Under the pieces are notes generated by a model. It had not been told where the DNA came from. It saw only the letters and a program-made list of their open reading frames with translations, and ran no database searches. A DNA stretch of 64,000 nucleotides. Origin: Chthonomonas sp. UBA1950. Its GTDB lineage: Bacteria > Armatimonadota > Fimbriimonadia > Fimbriimonadales > Fimbriimonadaceae. Numbering within the stretch: position 1 is the stretch's first letter; every line of letters begins with the position of its first letter. The translations under genes and the position numbers were made by a program. Shown one piece after another: positions 25,896 through 34,911 of this stretch. The stretch spans positions 1 to 64,000 of the forward strand of contig DDEQ01000047.1 in assembly GCA_002336105.1 (NCBI GenBank), given 5' to 3'.

Positions 25896-28118
25896 TTACC
25901 AGCTTCTAGGCACAACGAAATCGACCTTGATCGTATCGCCCTCAGAACCCTGGACCATTTTCGATGGAGCAACCTTTGGGTCAGGAATGGAGATGATGTA
26001 CAGAAGGTGTTTGCCTGCTGGGATTCTCAAACGATAGTTCCCTCTCGAATCTGCAGTTGCGTATCCACCTAAAGCAGTACTCATCTGGTTCAGTGGGCGG
26101 TCACATCCGACTTGAAATGATAAGGAAGGGATTTTTCCGTCTGCGTACCGGATGCTCCCAGTGACAAGAACCCCCTTTTTGAGTTCGAAATGTTGGTTTG
26201 GGACGTCTTTGCCCTCTACTACTTGAATGTTCTCGATCGGAGCTGCAACGGAATTTTGCGATCTCTCCTGTCCGATGTTCACGATCTGAGCCGAGTACAC
26301 GCCGGGACGCACTCCGGTGAGTCGATATTTTCCCTGATTGTCGGTTGTTGCCACCGGAACAATTGAGTAGGGAACCGAGCTATGAGCCGAGAGCTGAACG
26401 GTTTGCCCTGATACGGGTTTCCCGTTCAATGTGACGATTCCTGAAACGGTTGCCGACCTCGTTAGGGTAATCGCACCGGAAATTCGCCCGTTTTGAGCAG
26501 CGACTGATCCATACCACGGTTGCCGGCAGTAGTTCGGATCCCACGTGTCAATCTCTAATTTGAAGTTATCTGGGCAATCTGCAAAGGTAACCCATCCGTC
26601 TCGATTGGAAACCGCTGAGAAGAATTGCCGCCAATCCGGGCGAGTGTTGAGCGTGGTTTGCGTGGGTTTAGTCGGAACAAAATTTCGAACGAACACTTTC
26701 GCGCCAACGGCTGGGCGACCCGACGTATCGACGAGTAACGCCGTCACGTTCTTACCCTTTTGAGAGAGCTTGACGGTTACCGCCTGTTGCTCTTTCTTCA
26801 CGAAAGCAAAGACAGGTTGGTACCCTGGCTTATAAACCCAAACCCCGTCAATATCCAAGCTCTTCGTAGAAGACCAAGGTCGTGATTCAGCTTCTCGGAA
26901 GCTGGCTTTTGTTGCGACATAGGTTCCTTTCGCATTTGTTATTCCGTCGGGCGGGGCGACTTGGCCGACAATCATCGGCTGACTGACTTCGAAAAGAAGA
27001 TGTGCGCCACTCAAAGGAAGCTTGTTTGGCCCCAGGACGGTTACTTTCAACGGACCGTGCCAACCAGGACGGTTCGAGTTCACCACCGCGATTGCCGCTT
27101 CTGGAGCTTGAACGGGGAGAGTTTGCTCTGATCCGTTCTTTGGTTCCGTCTGTGCGCTGGCGATCTTAACGGCACCAAGAATACTAGCAGTAATCACTGC
27201 TATACATCCTCCGATCCATACAACCCTTCGATGGACAGCCCCTCTTTTGCGGCGAGGATCGATGATAGCAAGGAGTCGAGTCTTAACGACTGGGTGATTT
27301 GCCATGCAAACCATCAAAACGCGTTGCCTTTTCGCCGCGCGGGCGATTTCGAGGAGTTCATCCGCGTATTTTTCTGCGTTGAACCCACGAGCAAGAACCA
27401 TGTCGTCACATGCGAACTCGCTATCCGAACGCATCCATCTTGCTCCGAGCCAGACGAGCGGGTTGAACCAGTACATGGCACAAGCGACCTGAGCCACCAT
27501 CTGACATAGCCAATCCCGCCTCACAATGTGGGCCATTTCGTGAGCCACAACCAATTCCATTCGTTCGTTGGACCACTGCCTTGCACTCGTGGGAAGCAGA
27601 ATGATTGGCCTAAAGAAGCCGATAGTAGCTGGAACTGCTAATTTATCCGTTTCTTTGAGTTTTGTTTTTCCAGTGGTGTCAAATCGACGTGAATCGCTGA
27701 TAGGTTTTACGGTCAATGAGAGGTGCCATGCCGCGATTAGTCGAATCACGAGAGGCACGAGCATCATGCAGAGACCACCCAGGTAAACCACGACAAGCAC
27801 AAAATATGGGTCGATAGTGTCAGGTATCTCCGTAGGCTGTGCAAAGCTCGATGGATCGGGAGTGGAAATAGGCTCGGTCGCAAAGAGGCCACTTTCGACG
27901 ACTTGAATCCTCCGCAACGAAGCAGGAATCTGGACCTCTACCTTGGGAGCCTTGAGGCTAGAGAGTGGAAGCACGATTAGCCCGCTCATCGCCAAAAGCC
28001 AGACGGCATGACGCCACGAAGCGGACCGCTTCCGAAGAAGGATCGAGAGCATGGTGGCCGCAGAGGTGATGAAAAACCCTTTGATTGCGAGTTCGAAAAG
28101 GAGGGAAGCGTTATCCAT
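25896..28118 (-). CDS. M56 (BlaR1/MecR1-type) membrane metallopeptidase with C-terminal carboxypeptidase-regulatory-like domains
   Basis: 740 residues. Membrane segments are near 12-25, 37-54, 108-130 and 300-318. The zinc motif HEMAH near residue 200 (VAHEMAHIVRRDWL) and a downstream EFACDD, the third ligand region, indicate an M56 peptidase. The C-terminal 420 residues contain several CnaB/carboxypeptidase-regulatory-like beta domains (e.g. SGIVTLNGKPVSGQTVQL) in place of the penicillin-binding sensor of BlaR1. It probably senses an envelope or extracytoplasmic signal and triggers BlaI removal. It overlaps the blaI-like gene by 8 bases. Confidence 0.9.
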   Translation of the reverse strand: MDNASLLFELAIKGFFITSAATMLSILLRKRSASWRHAVWLLAMSGLIVLPLSSLKAPKVEVQIPASLRRIQVVESGLFATEPISTPDPSSFAQPTEIPDTIDPYFVLVVVYLGGLCMMLVPLVIRLIAAWHLSLTVKPISDSRRFDTTGKTKLKETDKLAVPATIGFFRPIILLPTSARQWSNERMELVVAHEMAHIVRRDWLCQMVAQVACAMYWFNPLVWLGARWMRSDSEFACDDMVLARGFNAEKYADELLEIARAAKRQRVLMVCMANHPVVKTRLLAIIDPRRKRGAVHRRVVWIGGCIAVITASILGAVKIASAQTEPKNGSEQTLPVQAPEAAIAVVNSNRPGWHGPLKVTVLGPNKLPLSGAHLLFEVSQPMIVGQVAPPDGITNAKGTYVATKASFREAESRPWSSTKSLDIDGVWVYKPGYQPVFAFVKKEQQAVTVKLSQKGKNVTALLVDTSGRPAVGAKVFVRNFVPTKPTQTTLNTRPDWRQFFSAVSNRDGWVTFADCPDNFKLEIDTWDPNYCRQPWYGSVAAQNGRISGAITLTRSATVSGIVTLNGKPVSGQTVQLSAHSSVPYSIVPVATTDNQGKYRLTGVRPGVYSAQIVNIGQERSQNSVAAPIENIQVVEGKDVPNQHFELKKGVLVTGSIRYADGKIPSLSFQVGCDRPLNQMSTALGGYATADSRGNYRLRIPAGKHLLYIISIPDPKVAPSKMVQGSEGDTIKVDFVVPRSW

Positions 28119-28506
28119 TGTTTTGCCTCTTCTGCTTTGCCTCGTCTAAAATGGCTTGCAGTTTGTCGATGTCCTCGTCAGTCAGGTCGGTCTCCTTGGC
28201 CGAAAGGAGTGTGGTCAGCGCTTTGTCCAAACTTCCGTCGACGAAAGTTTGTAAAAAGCGCTGCATGGCTTGTTTCGCGGCGTTAGGCTTTGGTTTTGCT
28301 GGTCGATAGGCATAGCGCCCTTCTAGGTCAAATCGAACAAGGAGCCCCCTTTCTTCAAGGACTCTAAGCTGGGTGCGAACGGTGGAGTTTGACGGCTGAC
28401 CTGGAAGCTGTTGCTCAAGATCACTGGCTGTAATCGTCCCCTGCTTATAAGCGATATCCATGATTTGCTGGAATCTCGCGCTCAAATAGCCATGCTGTTT
28501 TGCCAT
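28111..28506 (-). CDS. BlaI/MecI-family transcriptional repressor
   Basis: 131 residues from the ATG at 28506. The N-terminal winged helix (ARFQQIMDIAYKQGTITASDLEQQL, then STVRTQLRVLEERGLLVRF) matches BlaI/MecI, with the usual C-terminal dimerisation tail. It should repress its own operon with the M56 peptidase. Two palindromes just upstream (28511-28524 and 28543-28558) are natural operators. The frame upstream to 28578 has no protein-like sequence and covers the operators, which supports the later start. Confidence 0.92.
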   Translation of the reverse strand: MAKQHGYLSARFQQIMDIAYKQGTITASDLEQQLPGQPSNSTVRTQLRVLEERGLLVRFDLEGRYAYRPAKPKPNAAKQAMQRFLQTFVDGSLDKALTTLLSAKETDLTDEDIDKLQAILDEAKQKRQNNG

Positions 28507-28510
28507 GTGA

Positions 28511-28524
28511 GTTATAAATATAAC
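28511..28524. promoter_or_regulatory. palindromic operator 1, BlaI-type candidate
   Basis: GTTATA-AA-TATAAC, perfect 6-base arms with 2-base spacer, five bases before the blaI-like start. The second site 18 bases further upstream shares the GTTAT...ATAAC pattern. Autoregulation is inferred. Confidence 0.65.
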
Positions 28525-28542
28525 GCAGAAAAAACCAAAGGG

Positions 28543-28558
28543 CGTTATTTTTATAACG
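28543..28558. promoter_or_regulatory. palindromic operator 2, BlaI-type candidate
   Basis: CGTTAT-TTTT-ATAACG, perfect 6-base arms with a 4-base spacer. It is centred about 33 bases from operator 1, roughly three helical turns, which suits binding of two dimers on one face. Confidence 0.65.
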
Positions 28559-28640
28559 TCATCGTGAATTGTCGCCAAAAAGGCAGTCTGTCGCTTCCAT
28601 CAAAGATGAGACATTGCCAAACACGTAGAATGAAGAGAAG

Positions 28641-30629
28641 TTGAGTGCGCGTAATCGACCCAGGACGGATCAAGTTGCCGAGAAGCTGAAGTTGCTTCCT
28701 GGCGATCCCGGTTGCTATATCTATAAGGATGAGAGCGGCAATGTCCTGTATGTCGGAAAAGCCATCTCCCTCAAGAATCGGGTTCGGACCTATTTTCAAG
28801 AATCCACCAAGCACGGACCCCGCATTGCCCGCTTGGTCACCAAGATTCGAGATATCGAGTGGATTGTTGTCGAAACTGAGGTTGAGGCTTTGGTGCTGGA
28901 ATGCAACCTGATCAAGCAGCACCGTCCGCCCTATAACGTTCGGATGCGCGACGATAAGTCGTATCCATATATCGCGATCACGAAGGAAGCTTTCCCAAGA
29001 GTTTTATTCACTCGACGCGTGCGTCGCGACGGTAGCAAATATTTCGGCCCGTACACATCCGCGTTTGCGGTGCGAGACACCCTTCAACTGTTGCACAAAA
29101 TCTTCCCACTGATCCCTTGCGGAAAGAGCTTTAGCGGCGAAGAGGTTCAACGCCCCTGTCTGTACTACCATTTGGGCCGATGTTTGGGGCCATGTGCAGG
29201 GCTGGCCAATCGAGTGGAGTATCAAGGCGTTTTGAACCAAGTCGAGCGGTTTCTGAACGGCAAAGAGGAAGCCATTGCGGAGGATCTTCGCGGCGAAATG
29301 ACCGAAGCAGCCGAGGCGCTGGATTTTGAAAAAGCGGCAAAGATACGCGACCAAATTCAGGCGATAGAGAATGTTCTGCAACGGCAAAAGGTTGTGATGG
29401 ACAGCGATGTTGACCAAGACGTCATTGCGGTGGTGAAGGATGATCGAGGTGCCGCAATTCAGATGCTGTACATACGAGGGGGCAAACTCATTGGTCAGCG
29501 GCAGTATGTGCTGGATGGTGCGAGCGAAGCGCCACCCGCCGAAGCTGTCCAGCAGTTTGTGAAGCAATACTACGCCGAAGCTCCCGACGTTCCGCGCGAA
29601 ATTTTGCTACCCGTCGAAATTGAGGAGCGGAACATCGTCCAGTCTTGGCTTCGTCAGCGCCGGGGCAGTGCCGTGACTGTTGAGGTGCCTCAGCAAGGCG
29701 AAAAGATGAGGCTGGTCGATATGGCTGCGGCCAACGCCGAGCAAGCGCTCAATACGTTCGCAATGGAACTTCAAGCCAAAGAGCAGTGGACCGAAGATGC
29801 GATTACCCAACTACAAGAAGCGCTTGGGTTGGCAAATCCGCCCCTGAGGATTGAAGGCTACGACATTTCGAATATTCAGGGAACGGCTCCCGTCGGCTCA
29901 ATGGTGGTGACCGAGAACGGAGAGGCTGCGAAGGCCGAGTATCGCCGATTCAAAATCAAGTGGCATCCTGAAACACCGAACGACTTCGCGATGATGAACG
30001 AGGTTCTGATGCGGCGGTTTCGAGCCTATTTGGACGGGCAAGAGAAGTTCCAAAAGCTTCCCGATCTGATCATGATCGACGGTGGCAAGGGGCAGCTCGG
30101 GGCGGCGCTCAAAGCCAGAGATGACCTTGGACTGACGGTTCCTATGGTCGGACTTGCGAAGCGGCACGAACTCATTTACCTACCGATTCTGGGTGAGAGT
30201 TTGGTCGCGCCGGAAGACAAATGGGTTTACCACCCCGATAGCGGACACGAAGACGAAGCCAGCCGTTTGAATGAAGATCGGCCGCCAACTGGCCCTCTCG
30301 CGCCGAAGGGTTCGGGCATTTCGCCGACCTACACATTTCGCGAGATTGAGCTGCCGCTGAATTCGCCGGGATTGATGCTTCTTCGCAAGTTGCGAGATGA
30401 AGCTCACCGGTTTGCGATCACTTTCCACAGGAAGATTCGGGACAAGCGCATGAACGGCTCCGCGCTTGAAGAGATTCCGGGCGTGGGTCCCAGGCGCAAG
30501 AGGCTCCTTTTGCGAACGTTTGGCTCTCTTGAGGGTATCCGGCGCGCGACGGTTGACGAAGTAGCGGCAGTGCCCACAATGACCAAGGTCTTGGCGGACA
30601 AAGTCAAAGAATATTTGTCCGAAGCGTAG
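28641..30629 (+). CDS. uvrC: excinuclease ABC subunit C
   Basis: 662 residues starting at a TTG (28641) with GAAGAGAAG upstream. GIY-YIG domain at the N terminus (CYIYKDESGNVLYVGKA), four-Cys-type region (CGKSF, CLYYHLGRCLGPC near 170-190), UVR domain (EALDFEKAAKIRDQIQAI near 225), RNase H-like endonuclease core (EGYDISNIQG near 400, IDGGKGQL near 475) and C-terminal helix-hairpin-helix (GVGPRRKRLLLRTFGS). It makes dual incisions in nucleotide excision repair with UvrAB. An insertion of roughly 50 residues interrupts the core between LPILGES and FREIELPL (about 515-565). Confidence 0.95.
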   Translation: MSARNRPRTDQVAEKLKLLPGDPGCYIYKDESGNVLYVGKAISLKNRVRTYFQESTKHGPRIARLVTKIRDIEWIVVETEVEALVLECNLIKQHRPPYNVRMRDDKSYPYIAITKEAFPRVLFTRRVRRDGSKYFGPYTSAFAVRDTLQLLHKIFPLIPCGKSFSGEEVQRPCLYYHLGRCLGPCAGLANRVEYQGVLNQVERFLNGKEEAIAEDLRGEMTEAAEALDFEKAAKIRDQIQAIENVLQRQKVVMDSDVDQDVIAVVKDDRGAAIQMLYIRGGKLIGQRQYVLDGASEAPPAEAVQQFVKQYYAEAPDVPREILLPVEIEERNIVQSWLRQRRGSAVTVEVPQQGEKMRLVDMAAANAEQALNTFAMELQAKEQWTEDAITQLQEALGLANPPLRIEGYDISNIQGTAPVGSMVVTENGEAAKAEYRRFKIKWHPETPNDFAMMNEVLMRRFRAYLDGQEKFQKLPDLIMIDGGKGQLGAALKARDDLGLTVPMVGLAKRHELIYLPILGESLVAPEDKWVYHPDSGHEDEASRLNEDRPPTGPLAPKGSGISPTYTFREIELPLNSPGLMLLRKLRDEAHRFAITFHRKIRDKRMNGSALEEIPGVGPRRKRLLLRTFGSLEGIRRATVDEVAAVPTMTKVLADKVKEYLSEA

Positions 30630-30656
30630 GCCGTGGGCTATATTTGAGCTTGAGCC

Positions 30657-31259
30657 ATGATCGAGACCCCTCTGTACGGAAAGTTTATTGGCGAAAATAA
30701 ACGTCTCGTTTTTATCGCGCCGCCGCCCTATCAAGTGTTGGTTAAAGGCTGTGTTGGCGGTGGAGCACTAATGGCTTTGTATGGGTTTTATTGCTCGGTT
30801 ACCGGAACCGAGCCCATTCAGCTTTATCCGGCATGGTGGTTCTATATCGGCGGCATGGTCGCTGTGGCCGGGTTTTTAGCCGCGCTATCGCTGCAAAGCA
30901 TGAGCTTCGACCTTCGTGAGAAGCATTACAAGCGGCGTCAGGGGCCGGGTGTTTTTCCCGTCACGACGCATGGCTCGGTTTCCGAACTCGATGCTTTGGT
31001 TCTCATCGCAGAGCCAAATCCGCTGATGGTTGCAAACGGCGTGACTTACCACCTCGTGCTCCATTGGAAGGGTCAGCGACAGCCGCCAATGGTCGTCCAG
31101 CAAGACACGCGTCAGGTTCGCCCTGGGGACCCATTGAATGCGGCCGCGGTTCAGCTTTTGCAACGCGGGATGTCGTACGCAAGCGCCATCGGCATTCCGT
31201 TTTACGATAATTCCCACTTCCCGTCGACGAATCCATCTTCGATTTTCCGCAGGTATTAA
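30657..31259 (+). CDS. hypothetical membrane protein
   Basis: 200 residues, not recognised. Two hydrophobic segments (GCVGGGALMALYGFY near 35-45 and WWFYIGGMVAVAGFLAAL near 60-78) precede a soluble part with LDALVLIAEPN near 110 and a proline-rich tail. This layout resembles small membrane-anchored proteins with a DUF3592-like fold, but no family can be named. It follows uvrC by 27 bases and may be co-transcribed. Confidence 0.6.
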   Translation: MIETPLYGKFIGENKRLVFIAPPPYQVLVKGCVGGGALMALYGFYCSVTGTEPIQLYPAWWFYIGGMVAVAGFLAALSLQSMSFDLREKHYKRRQGPGVFPVTTHGSVSELDALVLIAEPNPLMVANGVTYHLVLHWKGQRQPPMVVQQDTRQVRPGDPLNAAAVQLLQRGMSYASAIGIPFYDNSHFPSTNPSSIFRRY

Positions 31260-31274
31260 TTTGGTCGGCGTTGG

Positions 31275-31311
31275 CCCCTCACCCTATCCCTCTCCCCAAA
31301 GGGGCGAGGGG
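31275..31311 (+). repeat. REP-like palindromic repeat, copy 1
   Basis: A roughly 37-base GC-rich element running CCCCTCACCC, then TCTCCCCAAAGGGGCGAGGG. The core CCCC-AAA-GGGG is itself palindromic. A copy in inverse orientation lies 77 bases downstream. Similar CCCTCACCC-TCTCCCC elements are common in bacterial genomes as dispersed REP-type repeats. Confidence 0.7.
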
Positions 31312-31387
31312 ACCAGATGGAATCGCCTTTTTCCTTTAAACTGAGATTGAGAGAAGGGAATCAGTCTCTCGCTACCTTTCTTCTGGA

Positions 31388-31422
31388 CCCTCGCCCCTTT
31401 GGGGAGAGGGCAGGGTGAGGGG
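31388..31422 (-). repeat. REP-like palindromic repeat, inverted copy 2
   Basis: The reverse complement aligns with copy 1 over about 35 bases, with differences in the CCCTAT/CCCTG- region. Together the pair can form a large hairpin of about 148 bases in the uvrC/mannosidase intergenic region. Confidence 0.7.
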
Positions 31423-31519
31423 TGTTTCACGGATGTTCAGAGGAATCAATTTTGAGAAAACCCGGAAAAAGCAGGTAACGATTCTTCAAGTGATCCCCAA
31501 AGACAAAGCCACACAAAAA

Positions 31520-31549
31520 GCCCCCCTCTCCAGTTGAGGAGAGGGGGGC
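31520..31549 (-). terminator. intrinsic terminator of the alpha-mannosidase gene
   Basis: A 12-base-pair stem, GCCCCCCTCTCC with GGAGAGGGGGGC, loop AGTTGA, followed on the minus strand by TTTTTGTG. It lies 11 bases after the mannosidase stop. Confidence 0.9.
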
Positions 31550-31559
31550 AAAGGAGGCG

Positions 31560-34500
31560 CTAGACCAACAGTTTGATCGTGATGATCTCGAACGGTTTGT
31601 AGTCCACCGTCACTCGACCATCGACGACTTCGAGTTCGCCGATGCTGTTCTCGTCGAGGTCGCAAAGGACGGCGCCTCTTAGGGCGCGTGCGCAGGTCAG
31701 TTCGGTTCGTCCACGAGCGTTGTGGCACTCGTATAGTCGAACGATGATGTCGTTGCTGTCTTCGGCCTTCTTCACCGACTCAATAACTACGTTTCGATCT
31801 TCGCAACCGACGAGGACCGGAAGAACGCCGTCGTCACCCACCGACGACTCGAGCAGAGCGTGTCGGACAGGTGCGTTGAGCGCGTAGGCGGCTTGAACGA
31901 TTCCTGCATAGTTGTACGGACCGAAGTGCGGAACCACCGTATAGGTGAACCGATGAACGCCCATATCCGCTACTGGATCTGGAGCCTTCGGCGAGCGGAG
32001 CAAGGTAATTCGCATCACGTTTCCGTGAATGTCATGACCGTACTTGCTCTCGTTGATGAGGGCAACGCCTTGATCGGCTTCGCTCAGGTCAACCCACTTT
32101 TGAGCGCAAACTTCGAACTTAGCCATGTCCCAACTGGTGTTCATGTGGGTCGGGCGCTCGACGTTTCCGAACTGAATTTCGTAGGTTGCGCGCGGTGAGT
32201 TGACGGCGACCGGGAAGGCCACCTTCAGCATCTTGTCGTCTTCTCGCCAGTCGATTTCGGTGTCGAAGCGGATGCCCGGCGTTGGGCCGAGGCTGATTCG
32301 CTGCTTGATCGTCGACTTGCCAAATCGCTTGACTACCTCGACGGCGACGCGGACCGGGCCTTTCTCGACGATTTCAAAGCTCTCGCTCTTGACGAGGTCA
32401 ACACTGGTTTCGTAGCTGAACACGTCCACGTCCCATGCCGACCAGAAGTTTGGCTTGTCGTCGAACAACTGGAACATGTTGCCGAGCTTTCCTGCTTCCA
32501 GGAATTCGGTTCCATCTTCGAGGCTCTGAATCGACGTGATGTTGCCGTTGCCGTCGAACTTGACGACAATCTCGTCGCTCTCGATGCGTCGGTTGCTGAT
32601 CTTAAGTCGGCGCTTGGTAGAAGGAGTGCCTTCGGTCAGGTCGCCAACCACGACGCTACCGAGCGAGGCGGTTGGGCTGGCGAAGATGAGCTTTCGCTCG
32701 CCGAATTCTTCGATCAGCTGCAACGCAACGGTCTCTTCGGCGGTCACCAACACGGTCGGAACGATCTCTTCTGACCAAGGAATGCTGCCTTGCGACACCA
32801 TCTCTGAGTTGTGGAAGAGCGCGACCGGTCGCGACATCTTGCTGGTGTCAATCGCGCTACCAATCTTCTTCAGGCTGGAAGTGATGATGGATTCACCGAT
32901 CTTGAAGACCTCTGCATAGTCCACCTTCGAGTCCTCATAGACCTCGGTGACCGAAGATCCAGGGATGATGTCGTGGAACTGGTTCAGAAGAACGAGCTTC
33001 CAAGCCTTCTCAAGATCTTCAGCCGGGTACGCGGCAGGGAAGTCCGGCGAGAAGCAGGAGAGTAACTCGGCGTCGCGAAGTAGGAATTCGCTACGTCGGT
33101 TCCCGGCCTTGTTTGCCGCTTGTGAGGTGTACGTGCCTCGGTGAAGCTCAAGATACAGTTCACCGGTCCAGGTGAGCAGGTCTCGGCTCTTGGCCTTCGC
33201 TTCCTTGAAGAAGTCGATGGCTTTCTTGCCGCTGGCAACCTCGGGGTAGTTCGGCGCCATTCGGCCACGTCGAAGCAACTCTAGGTGTCGCTCGGTTGGG
33301 CCGCCGCCACCGTCGCCAAATCCGAACACGTACAGTGACTGATCGGCACGGGCGTGATCCTTGTAGTTCTTAACCGAGTAGACAACTTCCTTTGGCTCGG
33401 CACTGGCGTTGTAGGTGTCGGCTGGCGGGAAGTGGCTCCAGATCTTGGTGCCGTCGATGCCTTGCCACCAGAAAGTGTGGTGAGGGAACTTGTTGAACTG
33501 GTTCCAAGAGATCTTTTGCGTCAGGAAGTATTTGATGTTGAACTTTGCCAAGATCTGCGGGAGAGCGGCTGAATAGCCGAAAACGTCCGGCAGCCACATG
33601 TCTTGGGTTTCGTAGTTGAAGTGCTTCTTGAAGTATCGTCGACCGTACAGGAACTGGCGAATCATCGACTCGGGGCCGGTGAGGTTACAGTCTGCCTCGA
33701 CCCACATCGAACCGACGGGTTCCCATTGACCGCGCGCAACGGCATCCTTTACTCGCTGGAAAAGTGCTGGATATTCCTTTTCAAGCCACTCGTATTGGCT
33801 TGCCTGCGAATGAACGAATACATACTCTGGGTATCTCTCAAGAAAGCCCAACTGGGTCGAAGTGGTGTGAGCCATCTTCTTGTGGGTGATGTGGAGCGGC
33901 CAAAGCCAAGCCGTGTCCAGGTGAGCGTGACCAACTGGATAGATGGTGTGCTTATACTCGCCATTAAGAGTTCCCAAAGCATCTTTGATAATTCTTCGAT
34001 ACTTGGCGATTTGGTCAATTCCGTCTGCAGCAAACTGATTAACTACATCGTTAAGTGCTCGCAGAATTGTTAAGTAAGCTGGATCATTTTGATCGATAGT
34101 CTCAAGCAAACCAAGGCAGAACTCGAAGTCATAAACGAGGTCTTTGACTGCTGGATAAACGATAGCAATCTGAGCGTGTTCAACCTTTTCGGTGTAGCGA
34201 GATCGCGGTTTCTCTCGGCCGTGGCAGGTGGTTTCTTTGTTTCGGGTGTAGCTTTGAATATAGTATTCAACGTACTCGCCACCCTGAGCGACAGTATGTG
34301 TTTGGGCCACAGTGCCGCCTTCAAACCATCCATAGTCGCTATGCTGGATGTCAACGCCGCACCAGGGCGAGTTGTCCTTCCAAACGGTGCGCTCTCCGCC
34401 AAGGGCTGGAACGATGGCAACGTGATGGCCGCCGAAGTTCTCCGGCAATTGTCCTGAAATTTTGAACCAGAAGGTTGTGTATGCAGGGCCATATTCATAG

Positions 34501-34670
34501 CCGCTGGTGACTTCCTTCCAGGGGCCTTTCATTGCCTCGTTTTGGTCGTTGCAGGGGGTTTCGTTGATCTCGATCTTGAGGTCAGCCCGCTCACCATAGA
34601 TAAGCGGCCGAAGGTCCATGCGTAGGAACGTTACAATTCGATTGCGGGTCAGGTCGGTGTGCTTGAGCAT
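31560..34670 (-). CDS. GH38 alpha-mannosidase
   Basis: 1036 residues, of the large GH38 type. The catalytic zinc motif GHAHLDTAWLWP is near residue 250, and WLPDVFGYSAALPQI near 365 supplies the nucleophile Asp; HDIIPGSSVTEVY near 570 is the conserved zinc-His region. The N-terminal beta-sandwich and C-terminal beta domains are present. There is no signal peptide, so it is cytoplasmic and would act on imported mannosides or glycan fragments. The start is ATG 34670; an internal Met at residue 18 is possible. It has its own terminator. Confidence 0.93.
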   Translation of the reverse strand: MLKHTDLTRNRIVTFLRMDLRPLIYGERADLKIEINETPCNDQNEAMKGPWKEVTSGYEYGPAYTTFWFKISGQLPENFGGHHVAIVPALGGERTVWKDNSPWCGVDIQHSDYGWFEGGTVAQTHTVAQGGEYVEYYIQSYTRNKETTCHGREKPRSRYTEKVEHAQIAIVYPAVKDLVYDFEFCLGLLETIDQNDPAYLTILRALNDVVNQFAADGIDQIAKYRRIIKDALGTLNGEYKHTIYPVGHAHLDTAWLWPLHITHKKMAHTTSTQLGFLERYPEYVFVHSQASQYEWLEKEYPALFQRVKDAVARGQWEPVGSMWVEADCNLTGPESMIRQFLYGRRYFKKHFNYETQDMWLPDVFGYSAALPQILAKFNIKYFLTQKISWNQFNKFPHHTFWWQGIDGTKIWSHFPPADTYNASAEPKEVVYSVKNYKDHARADQSLYVFGFGDGGGGPTERHLELLRRGRMAPNYPEVASGKKAIDFFKEAKAKSRDLLTWTGELYLELHRGTYTSQAANKAGNRRSEFLLRDAELLSCFSPDFPAAYPAEDLEKAWKLVLLNQFHDIIPGSSVTEVYEDSKVDYAEVFKIGESIITSSLKKIGSAIDTSKMSRPVALFHNSEMVSQGSIPWSEEIVPTVLVTAEETVALQLIEEFGERKLIFASPTASLGSVVVGDLTEGTPSTKRRLKISNRRIESDEIVVKFDGNGNITSIQSLEDGTEFLEAGKLGNMFQLFDDKPNFWSAWDVDVFSYETSVDLVKSESFEIVEKGPVRVAVEVVKRFGKSTIKQRISLGPTPGIRFDTEIDWREDDKMLKVAFPVAVNSPRATYEIQFGNVERPTHMNTSWDMAKFEVCAQKWVDLSEADQGVALINESKYGHDIHGNVMRITLLRSPKAPDPVADMGVHRFTYTVVPHFGPYNYAGIVQAAYALNAPVRHALLESSVGDDGVLPVLVGCEDRNVVIESVKKAEDSNDIIVRLYECHNARGRTELTCARALRGAVLCDLDENSIGELEVVDGRVTVDYKPFEIITIKLLV

Positions 34671-34858
34671 GAATGCCTCGATGCAGAGTGCAGTTTACTC
34701 ACCAAGCACCCCGGTATTCCTTTCGTAAACGGGATATCTTTGACTGTCTGGACTCAGTTCGCGAACTTTGACAAGAACAGCCAGATTAGGTTCAGATTTG
34801 AGCTCTGGTTACGTATACCAGTTGTTCTTTTTTCGAGGAAGTTCGATTTCATATAAGG

Positions 34859-34905
34859 TGCCAGGGCTCTGCATTTGGGGGAATCAGGGATGCTCGGCCC
34901 TGGCA
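34859..34905 (-). terminator. hairpin after PEP-CTERM gene 1
   Basis: TGCCAGGGC (34859-34867) pairs with GCCCTGGCA (34897-34905), a 9-base stem with a long loop. It lies just after the stop of the PEP-CTERM gene on the minus strand; the T-run is poor. Confidence 0.5.
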
Positions 34906-34911
34906 GTCTAT

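Larger units (their letters stand above)
31260..31559. other. intergenic region between convergent genes
   Basis: About 300 bases without a gene. It contains the inverted REP-like pair (31275-31422) and the mannosidase terminator (31520-31549). No open frame has a ribosome-binding site. Confidence 0.6.

Noticed and set aside
30180..30734. 184-codon minus-strand open frame across the uvrC end
   Set aside because: Antisense to uvrC, and composition is Arg/Ser-rich as in shadow frames.
33603..34073. 156-codon open frame on the plus strand inside the alpha-mannosidase
   Set aside because: Antisense to a full-length GH38 enzyme with intact catalytic motifs; no independent support.
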